From the NCBI GenBank assembly GCA_965368405.1, contig CBDUMS010000064.1, positions 1 through 21,509 on the forward strand: DNA of 21,509 nt, given 5' to 3'. This document shows positions 15,800 to 21,509 of this stretch, in pieces. Position 1 is the stretch's first letter. Each line of letters starts with the position of its first letter. A model generated the notes under the pieces. That model did not search any database and was not told the origin of the DNA. It saw only the letters and a program-made list of their open reading frames with translations. The translations under genes and the position numbers were made by a program. Source of the DNA: S012-113 sp965368405 (GTDB taxonomy: Bacteria; Bacteroidota; Bacteroidia; Cytophagales; Cyclobacteriaceae).

Positions 15800-16471
15800 C
15801 TAGCTCTTGTATTTATTTGCTATAGCAATGGCTTCCTTACACTTATCAGCGATACCAGCATAATCGAGGCTGCCATCTGAATTCTTAAGGAAGAGCTTTG
15901 AACCCATTCCTACGCAATGAACACCTGCTGAAAACCAACCCTTAAGGTTATCTTCCGTGGGCTCTACACCACCGGTCGGCATTATACTTGTCCAAGGAAA
16001 TGGTCCACGAACAGCTGCCACAAACGATGGTCCGCCTACTTGTGAACCAGGGAATATCTTTACTACCTCTGCTCCGAGCTCTTCGGCATAGGAGATTTCG
16101 GTTAGCGAACCGCATCCTGGCGACCAGGCTACTTTGCGGCGGTTACAGACCTTTGCCATATCGGCATTAAGAACAGGTGAAACAATAAAGTTAGCTCCTA
16201 ATTGGAGGTATAGTGAGGTAGTGCCGGTATCGACAATTGAACCAACCCCTAAGATCATTTCGGGTAACTCTTGCGCTGCGTACTTATTTAATTCAGCGAA
16301 GACTTCATGAGCGAAATCACCACGATTGGTAAACTCGAAAACCCTTATGCCACCGTCGTAACATGCCTTTAAGGCCGCTTTACAGACTTCAATATCTTTA
16401 TTGTAGAAAACCGGCACAATACCAGTTTCTTTCATTTGTTGAGCAACGTCAATTCTTGTAAATCTTGCCAT
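15800..16471 (-). CDS. eda: KDPG / 2-keto-3-deoxy-6-phosphogluconate aldolase
   Basis: A 223-residue class I aldolase of the KDPG/KHG family, cytoplasmic. It cleaves 2-keto-3-deoxy-6-phosphogluconate to pyruvate and glyceraldehyde-3-phosphate, the last dedicated step of alginate breakdown. The key residues are seen: E46 in FEFTNR (46-50 reads E-F-T-N-R), the phosphate/substrate loop SPGCG at 117-121, and Schiff-base K138 in VVKIFPG. Length is usual for the family. It is last in the minus-strand operon, only 4 bases after the phosphofructokinase gene, and is followed by the bidirectional terminator. Another keto-acid aldolase activity is possible, but KdgK in the same operon supports KDPG. Confidence 0.93.
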   Translation of the reverse strand: MARFTRIDVAQQMKETGIVPVFYNKDIEVCKAALKACYDGGIRVFEFTNRGDFAHEVFAELNKYAAQELPEMILGVGSIVDTGTTSLYLQLGANFIVSPVLNADMAKVCNRRKVAWSPGCGSLTEISYAEELGAEVVKIFPGSQVGGPSFVAAVRGPFPWTSIMPTGGVEPTEDNLKGWFSAGVHCVGMGSKLFLKNSDGSLDYAGIADKCKEAIAIANKYKS

Positions 16472-16475
16472 TTTA

Positions 16476-17696
16476 TTACCAGTTTAATATTTTTTTAAAA
16501 TCGTATTTCTGTGGGTCGCTAATCAGCGTTCCCAACTCATCGTAATCTTCTTCTTGAATATAGTGAAGATTTTTAAAACTTAATTTAGAAATTTCTGCAT
16601 CGATATCGACTAACCTTGGTGGAATTACACCATCGTTATTTTCGAAATCGGATAGATACATTGGAGTAATATCGCCTCTTGAGTTCGTGGTGACAATACA
16701 ACCACTTATTCCCTGATCGAAAAGCTTTTTAACACCGATAGCCAATAAGGTACAGAGGGTAAGGTCGAAACCAATTGGTCTGCAACATCTTAGCTCATAA
16801 CCTAATTCAATCGGTCTGCTTTTTATTGTAATTGCTAAATCCTTTAATCGCTGCTGTACTAAAACGTTGAAAATATTCGATTTACTTACATTTCCCAGCT
16901 CAGGATGACCGTGATCGTCGTAGGTGAATAGAATCCCTGAATCTTTAAGCTCAGTTTCATCAATGATATGGAAAACCCCTTCACTTACTAGTGCAACGCC
17001 ATAATTGATTCCCAGTATTTTTCTTTTGAGCATCGAAGAGATAATAAGTGACACTACCTTATCTAAGGTTGCGGTTGTTTTATTAAACATCTCTGGGATA
17101 ATCAACATCGGAAAATGACATGCTGAAGCAATACCAAAGGCCAGATGACCAGCTGACCTTCCCATTACCGACATCACAAACCAGTTATTACTCGTTATGG
17201 CATCTTCGTAGATGGTATTTCCAATCTTAACGCCTTCGTCTTTCGCCGAATGAAAACCAAACGTGGGATTTCTGTCGGGTAGGGGCAGGTCGTTATCAAT
17301 GGTTTTAGGTACATGAATATTTGCTACATCCAGCTCATTCGCTTTCAGGAATTTCGCGATTCGGTTCGCCGTGCTGGCGGTGTCATCGCCACCTATGGTC
17401 ACTAAGAGCTTAACATTATGCTTTTCAAAAAAAGCCGTATTAAAATCCGTGTTTTTAGGCTTGAAGCGGCTCATCAGAATTGCTGAGCCACCTTTGCTAA
17501 ATATTCGGTCAGCCAGGTGAAAATCGAAGTTGATATAGCTTGGGTTTGAACTAAATAGCCCTTTATAACCTTCATGAATCCCCAGAACCTGATACCCGTC
17601 GTTAAGGAATGTTTTGGCTACAGTGCTCACCACGGTATTAATACCAGGCGCTGGCCCTCCTCCACAAATAATTGCTACGGTCTTTTTAGTCATCAT
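16476..17696 (-). CDS. PPi-type 6-phosphofructokinase
   Basis: A 406-residue phosphofructokinase-family enzyme (PfkA fold), cytoplasmic. The residues that separate PPi-dependent from ATP-dependent enzymes point to pyrophosphate: GGDD at 102-105 rather than GGDG, and PKTIDND at 130-136 with lysine where ATP enzymes have glycine. GGGPAPGIN at 12-20 and MGRSAGH at 178-184 are further family motifs. A PPi enzyme would reversibly interconvert fructose-6-phosphate and fructose-1,6-bisphosphate, so it could pull triose phosphate from alginate toward gluconeogenesis as well as work in glycolysis. It lies between kdgK (28-base gap) and eda (4-base gap), so it is probably co-regulated with KDPG cleavage. 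Action on another sugar phosphate cannot be excluded. Two adjacent ATG codons are present at the start. Confidence 0.85.
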   Translation of the reverse strand: MMTKKTVAIICGGGPAPGINTVVSTVAKTFLNDGYQVLGIHEGYKGLFSSNPSYINFDFHLADRIFSKGGSAILMSRFKPKNTDFNTAFFEKHNVKLLVTIGGDDTASTANRIAKFLKANELDVANIHVPKTIDNDLPLPDRNPTFGFHSAKDEGVKIGNTIYEDAITSNNWFVMSVMGRSAGHLAFGIASACHFPMLIIPEMFNKTTATLDKVVSLIISSMLKRKILGINYGVALVSEGVFHIIDETELKDSGILFTYDDHGHPELGNVSKSNIFNVLVQQRLKDLAITIKSRPIELGYELRCCRPIGFDLTLCTLLAIGVKKLFDQGISGCIVTTNSRGDITPMYLSDFENNDGVIPPRLVDIDAEISKLSFKNLHYIQEEDYDELGTLISDPQKYDFKKILNW

Positions 17697-17724
17697 GCTA
17701 TACCTTTATCACGAAAAATAGTTC

Positions 17725-18765
17725 TTAACGAGCTACTCGCCCAGAGGCATCACCACCCATTAGCTTCTCTACCTCCGCTACTGTTACCAGGTTAGCATCT
17801 CCTTTAATGGTATGTTTCAAGGCTGATGCTGCTACTGCAAAGTTTAATGCATTCTGATCATCTTCAGGATAGGTTAATAACCCATAGATAAGACCACCCA
17901 TAAAGGAATCGCCACCGCCTACGCGATCTACAATATCGGTAATCTGATACTGTGGTGATTCGAGCATGTACTCACCATTATAGAGCACACCAGCCCAGGT
18001 ATTATGCGATGCTGAGATTGACCCTCTTAATGTCGTAATTACCTTCTTTGCTTTTGGGAATTTATCCATCATCTGCTGACATACCGAAAGGAAAGCTTCG
18101 GCTTTTACATTATGTCCTTCAGTTTGTACGGAAATCCCTTCTGGCTTTATACCGAAATGCATTTCTGCATCTTCTTCGTTACCAAGAATAATATCACAAT
18201 AAGAGGTAAGCTCAGTCATAATTGCTTCGCGGTCACCTCCGAATTTCCAAAGTTTTGCTCTATAGTTAAGGTCTGTAGAGATGGTAATGCCTTTAGCGCT
18301 GGCCGCTTTAACCGCCTCGAGGCAGGCATCGGCAGCACCTTGTGATATTGCTGGGGTGATGCCAGTCCAATGGAACCAATCTGCTCCTTCAAACACCTTA
18401 TCCCAATCGATCATTCCTGGCTCGATTTCCGACATCGCTGAGTGCGCACGGTCGTAAACTACCTTACTGCCACGGCTTACAGCACCAGTCTCTAGAAAAT
18501 AGATGCCTAGTCGATCTCCACCAAATACAATGTTATCCGTGCTAACTCCACGTTTACGCATTTCCATTAAAGCGCATTCGCCAATATCATTTTTAGGAAG
18601 TCTTGTTACGAAATCTACAGGTACACCATAATTAGCAAGTGAAACGGCAACGTTAGATTCGCCACCACCATAAACTACATCGAAATTATTAGCCTGAGAG
18701 AATCTCAAAAAGCCCTGAGGAGCTAATCGGAGCATAATCTCACCGAAGGTTACTACTTTTTTCAT
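17725..18765 (-). CDS. kdgK: 2-keto-3-deoxygluconate kinase (PfkB family)
   Basis: A 346-residue ribokinase/PfkB-family kinase, cytoplasmic, that most likely phosphorylates KDG to KDPG with ATP. Visible features are the N-terminal GEIMLRLAP strand, the GGGESNVA substrate motif at 33-40, STDLNYRAKLW near 163-173, and the C-terminal PfkB signature DRVGGGDSF at 280-288 with catalytic D286. The anion-hole residues are GGG instead of the usual GAG, a conservative change. It is the first gene of the kdgK-pfk-eda operon, divergent from the LacI-type regulator, with a perfect palindrome and promoter-like elements in between. Other sugar kinases share the fold, but eda in the same operon supports KDG. 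Confidence 0.92.
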   Translation of the reverse strand: MKKVVTFGEIMLRLAPQGFLRFSQANNFDVVYGGGESNVAVSLANYGVPVDFVTRLPKNDIGECALMEMRKRGVSTDNIVFGGDRLGIYFLETGAVSRGSKVVYDRAHSAMSEIEPGMIDWDKVFEGADWFHWTGITPAISQGAADACLEAVKAASAKGITISTDLNYRAKLWKFGGDREAIMTELTSYCDIILGNEEDAEMHFGIKPEGISVQTEGHNVKAEAFLSVCQQMMDKFPKAKKVITTLRGSISASHNTWAGVLYNGEYMLESPQYQITDIVDRVGGGDSFMGGLIYGLLTYPEDDQNALNFAVAASALKHTIKGDANLVTVAEVEKLMGGDASGRVAR

Positions 18766-18800
18766 TTTCTTGATCTTGATTGAATAATTTGATTATCTTT

Positions 18801-18818
18801 ACCGTGTACGTACACGGT
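18801..18818. promoter_or_regulatory. Perfect 18-bp palindrome, probable LacI-family operator
   Basis: ACCGTGTACGTACACGGT is perfectly self-complementary with a central CpG, the symmetry favoured by LacI-family regulators. It lies between kdgK and the lacI-type gene, 35 bases before the kdgK start and 58 bases before the regulator start. For kdgK it begins five bases downstream of a -7-like element, so a bound repressor would cover the transcription start. It could also autoregulate the divergent regulator, since TATCTTTA (18794-18801, one mismatch to TAnnTTTG) overlaps it on the + strand. Confidence 0.8.
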
Positions 18819-18823
18819 GATTA

Positions 18824-18854
18824 CAAAAGTGACTAAGAATTATTAAAAAACAAA
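18824..18854 (-). promoter_or_regulatory. Probable promoter of the kdgK operon
   Basis: On the minus strand, TTTG (18854-18851) is followed after exactly 19 bases by CACTTTTG (18831-18824), one mismatch from the Bacteroidota -7 consensus TAnnTTTG. The spacing is as expected for -33/-7 elements, and the operator palindrome lies immediately downstream. Confidence 0.6.
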
Positions 18855-18876
18855 GAGATTTGACTTATATTTCAGC

Positions 18877-19893
18877 ATGAAGCGGATTACGATAAAAGAG
18901 ATAGCTAAACAAGCCGGAGTTTCTATTGGCACAGTTGATCGCGTGCTTCATAAGCGAGGTGAGGTAGCCAAGAGTACCCGCGAGAAGGTAGAAAAAATTG
19001 CCAGTGAGGGTAAGTATAGTGCCAATGTGATAGCCCGAGGATTGCGCATGAAACAAGAAAACCAGATAGCAATCTTACTGCCGAATGACAACGAGTATTG
19101 GCAAACGCTTAACCAGGGGATTATAGCTGAAATTAACGAAGTTGCAGGGATTGGTATGTCGGTTTCATCTTTCGCTTTCGACCGCCATAACCCTAATAGC
19201 TTTAAGAAGCAGGCCGATGCCTTGCTGGCTGCTCAACCCGATGGCGTGGTAATGGCACCCATACTCGAAGCTGAATCGTACTATATATGTAACCAATTAG
19301 ATGAACGCTCAATCCCGTATATATTCGTAGATTCCACTTTGTCGGATGTAAAACCTATTGCGTTTATCGGACAAGATTCGAGACAAGGCGGATATCTCGC
19401 GGCAAAGTTATTGACCCTGGGTTATCCGAAGGGTTGCCCCATTTATGTTGTATTGATAAATGATTTTGACAGTCTGAATAAAACAATTGAAGAGCGGGTA
19501 GATGGGCTAAAGCAATTTATCGACGATAAGGAGTTCGATGAATGCTCAATCCATGAAATCGGGCTTAATAAGAATTTCGATATTCTCGTTGAGGAAGCCC
19601 GAAAATTAACTGAATCGGGTACACCAATGCATATTTTTGTGCCCAACTCAAGAGCGAATGAAGTAGGGGAGGCCATGAATGTTGTTAAGGGCGAGTTTAG
19701 AATACTTGGCTTCGATTTAGTGGATAAGAACCGCGAGGCTCTGCAATCGGGCGTTGTAGATTTCGTTATTGACCAAAATCCGGCAGGACAGGGGTCGGAG
19801 GCAATTCGGGCATTTTATAAGCGTAATGTAGCACGTGAAGCCGTAGAAGATCTTAAAATGCCCCTCACTATCTATACGAAAGAGAACATTTAG
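18877..19893 (+). CDS. LacI-family transcriptional regulator
   Basis: A 338-residue DNA-binding regulator. The N-terminal helix-turn-helix is TIKEIAKQAGVSIGTVDRVL at 5-24, the hinge helix lies near 49-57 (ANVIARGLR), and the rest (about 62-330) is a periplasmic-binding-protein-like effector domain. The recognition helix reads TVDRVL rather than the common TVSRVL, as in a Bacteroidota subset with ribose-binding-type sensor domains. It is divergent from kdgK-pfk-eda, and the perfect palindrome in the shared gap is its most likely operator. A plausible effector is an alginate intermediate such as KDG, KDPG or DEH; the ligand cannot be read from the sequence. Whether it also controls the PUL operon is unknown, since that promoter is outside the window. 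Confidence 0.9.
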   Translation: MKRITIKEIAKQAGVSIGTVDRVLHKRGEVAKSTREKVEKIASEGKYSANVIARGLRMKQENQIAILLPNDNEYWQTLNQGIIAEINEVAGIGMSVSSFAFDRHNPNSFKKQADALLAAQPDGVVMAPILEAESYYICNQLDERSIPYIFVDSTLSDVKPIAFIGQDSRQGGYLAAKLLTLGYPKGCPIYVVLINDFDSLNKTIEERVDGLKQFIDDKEFDECSIHEIGLNKNFDILVEEARKLTESGTPMHIFVPNSRANEVGEAMNVVKGEFRILGFDLVDKNREALQSGVVDFVIDQNPAGQGSEAIRAFYKRNVAREAVEDLKMPLTIYTKENI

Positions 19894-20106
19894 GGATAGT
19901 GCCTTCTGCATTGATTCTTTAAAGGATTGATTATCTTTTCGGCCTGATAAAAATGCTTAACTATAAATAGGCACTGGAATTGTATAAAGCTTTAACTATT
20001 ATTAACTCTTAGCTCCCCTTGGGAAATCTTGCTATAACGTATCGATATGCTAATTTGCACCTAAAAAGGTAACGTTGTTGTCGTGATTGCTTAAATTCAA
20101 TGAATA
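19894..20106. other. Intergenic gap before the serine hydrolase gene
   Basis: This 213-base A/T-rich stretch separates the regulator from the serine hydrolase. A weak GATTCTTTAAAGGATT near-palindrome lies shortly after the regulator stop, and TATCTTTT is a one-mismatch -7-like sequence. No strong hairpin, exact TAnnTTTG or copy of the 18-base operator was found. Confidence 0.4.
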
Positions 20107-21150
20107 ATGAAAAACACTAACAAGACAAAAGTTACTGTTACAACAAAAATAATCAGGGCTTTATTGCTCATTGGGACTATCACTTCATTGTTCTTTGTAC
20201 CATGGCTTTTGGCATGGGCTTGGATACGACCGCTCCCGGATACGGTTCAGGAACAGTTAGATGAGGCCATTGGTTATGGATTTGAAGGAATGGTGGTATA
20301 TGTAGACCAAGCTGATAAACCACCTCAATATTTTGCTGCTGGCTGGCACGATCGCGAAGCCAAGATACCTGCCAAACCGCAAGCACTATTTAAGATTGCC
20401 AGCATCAGAAAGCTATATGATGTTGTGGCGGTTACCAAATTAGTTAGCGATGGACGTCTTTCTTTAGATAAAACCATCGTCGATTATTTACCCGAGCTGG
20501 AAGGAAGAATTGAAAACGCGGATAGAATCACCTTGAGGTTGATGATACAGCATAGAAGTGGCATTCCCAATTTTACAGATGCTCCGAATTTTTGGGCTGC
20601 TCCAACCGAGAGCTATGAAGAAAGTCTTGCATTAATTCTGGACAAACCGGCAAACTTTGAACCCGGCGTAGACTATGAGTATTGTAATACGAATTACCTA
20701 TTGCTTGGTAAAATAATGGATAACACCCTCGGCTATAATAACTACCAATTCATTCAGGAGGAAATCTTAACACGGCTCAATCTGAATAATACCTATGGGT
20801 CGCTCAAGGAAGTGAATATCGATGATGTGATGAGTGGCTATCATGTAGGACACCCCTATGATTTAAAATCGGATGAACATGGCATGCTAGCCACAGCAGA
20901 AGATGTGGGTACTTTCTTAAGGGCCTTAAACGATGGATCTGTATTTGATGAAGGTGAGCAAGAAATCTATTCCTCCGTTTACGAATATGAACATGGCGGC
21001 TGGGTTCCAGGATATCAGAGTTTTGCCAAATATCACAAAGATCTTGATGCCGTTATTGTTGCGTTCTACAGTACAACAGACCCTAAACTCTACAACTGGA
21101 ACTTGTCAGAAATTATAAATGGCAGAATAGTTAGCATATTGGAAAAGTAA
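20107..21150 (+). CDS. Membrane-anchored serine hydrolase (beta-lactamase / class C PBP-like)
   Basis: A 347-residue protein with an N-terminal hydrophobic segment (about 16-40), probably an inner-membrane anchor with the catalytic domain in the periplasm. The serine beta-lactamase-like fold is shown by the SxxK motif S99-I-R-K102, the second motif Y192-C-N194 (the YxN type), and HGGW near residue 297, which may stand for the third, KTG-like motif. HRSGIPNF near 149-156 is also typical of this family. Members act as D-Ala-D-Ala peptidases, esterases or amidases; beta-lactam resistance should not be assumed. It lies outside the alginate operons and carries no candidate operator, so a link to alginate use is not supported. 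Confidence 0.8.
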   Translation: MKNTNKTKVTVTTKIIRALLLIGTITSLFFVPWLLAWAWIRPLPDTVQEQLDEAIGYGFEGMVVYVDQADKPPQYFAAGWHDREAKIPAKPQALFKIASIRKLYDVVAVTKLVSDGRLSLDKTIVDYLPELEGRIENADRITLRLMIQHRSGIPNFTDAPNFWAAPTESYEESLALILDKPANFEPGVDYEYCNTNYLLLGKIMDNTLGYNNYQFIQEEILTRLNLNNTYGSLKEVNIDDVMSGYHVGHPYDLKSDEHGMLATAEDVGTFLRALNDGSVFDEGEQEIYSSVYEYEHGGWVPGYQSFAKYHKDLDAVIVAFYSTTDPKLYNWNLSEIINGRIVSILEK

Positions 21151-21205
21151 AATAGGCTAGATAGGAGTAATAGATGCCAGTGATTTAATTAGTCCTTACT
21201 AGCTT

Positions 21206-21412
21206 TTAATTTCTTTTAAACATACTACAGTTATCGAATTGCTGTATTTGTTTTTTATATTTTGATTTATCACTCTTTTTAACCCTAAGTCCCTTGCCGT
21301 AATATTGGCTAGGATATAAATCAGGCGCACAACTTATCGATAAAAATAAACTCACGACGATTATCAGAAGAGTACACATACTTCTCCTCTTAAAGATATC
21401 AAGTAGTCCCAT
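21206..21412 (-). CDS. Possible tiny lipoprotein of unknown function
   Basis: A 68-residue reading frame with a believable lipoprotein signal: basic KRR, a hydrophobic stretch near 14-26, and lipobox SISC with Cys28. The mature part of about 40 residues is basic and polar (KKSDKSKYKKQ) and resembles the many small orphan lipoproteins of Bacteroidota, but no family is recognised. No clear promoter was found in the remaining 97 bases of the window, which hold no other feature I can see. It may be a chance frame, but the complete signal favours a real gene. Confidence 0.45.
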   Translation of the reverse strand: MGLLDIFKRRSMCTLLIIVVSLFLSISCAPDLYPSQYYGKGLRVKKSDKSKYKKQIQQFDNCSMFKRN

Positions 21413-21509
21413 CGTAGAGTTGATTTGAGATTATGAAGGTCGTTAGTATAACAATCTAGTCCAATGATCTAGGTCATTAGAAAATGTGATTTGTAAATAA
21501 GCTCCTCTA

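Noticed and set aside
20107..21150. Serine hydrolase as a beta-lactam resistance gene or part of the alginate system.
   Set aside because: The SxxK and YxN motifs are shared by many peptidases and esterases, and there is no operator or operon link to the alginate genes.
1..21509. Mobile elements, defence systems, CRISPR arrays, tRNA genes.
   Set aside because: No transposase or integrase frame, direct-repeat array, or tRNA-like cloverleaf was seen; all long frames fit metabolism, binding or regulation.

Overview
The window looks like part of a marine Bacteroidota genome, possibly Flavobacteriia or Cytophagia; the exact group cannot be fixed from the sequence. The signs are SusE/F-like surface lipoproteins with PKD domains, lipoproteins whose mature ends read CKKEEE or CKKDE (the Bacteroidota surface-export type), promoter elements close to TTTG-N19-TAnnTTTG, and moderate GC content. 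I read it as the downstream part of an alginate polysaccharide utilization locus (PUL) with its catabolic operon and regulator. No RNA gene, insertion sequence, CRISPR array or integration scar was seen.

Layout. (1) 1-2664: the end of one surface glycan-binding protein gene and a complete second one; susC and susD are presumably just upstream, outside the window. (2) 2859-7715, all +: PL17 oligoalginate lyase, KdgF-like cupin, hexuronate-type MFS transporter, and an SDR reductase. (3) 7829-14111, all + and tightly packed (gaps of 6, 0 and 10 bases): an RraA-fold protein, an exported sugar-isomerase-like TIM barrel, a second heparinase-II/III-fold lyase, and a two-domain PL6 lyase. (4) 14324-15703, +: a surface PL7 lyase that appears to have its own promoter with a palindrome at the start codon. 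(5) 15800-18765, all -: KDG kinase, a PPi-type phosphofructokinase and KDPG aldolase (transcribed in that order), convergent with PL7 across a bidirectional terminator. (6) 18877-19893, +: a LacI-family regulator divergent from the kinase operon; the shared intergenic region holds a perfect 18-base palindrome. (7) 19894-21509: a membrane-anchored serine hydrolase and a possible tiny lipoprotein, with no evident tie to alginate.

Inferred workflow. Surface binding proteins and the PL7 and PL6 lipoproteins capture and cut alginate. Oligomers enter through the off-window SusCD pair, and PL17 trims them to unsaturated monouronates. The MFS protein carries the product over the inner membrane, KdgF speeds its conversion to DEH, the SDR reduces DEH to KDG, KdgK makes KDPG, and the aldolase yields pyruvate and glyceraldehyde-3-phosphate. 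PPi-PFK could join triose phosphate to gluconeogenesis or glycolysis.

The least explained part is the block at 7829-11773 (RraA-like protein, exported TIM barrel, heparinase-fold lyase). The standard alginate route does not need it, so it is the best candidate here for an undescribed side pathway.
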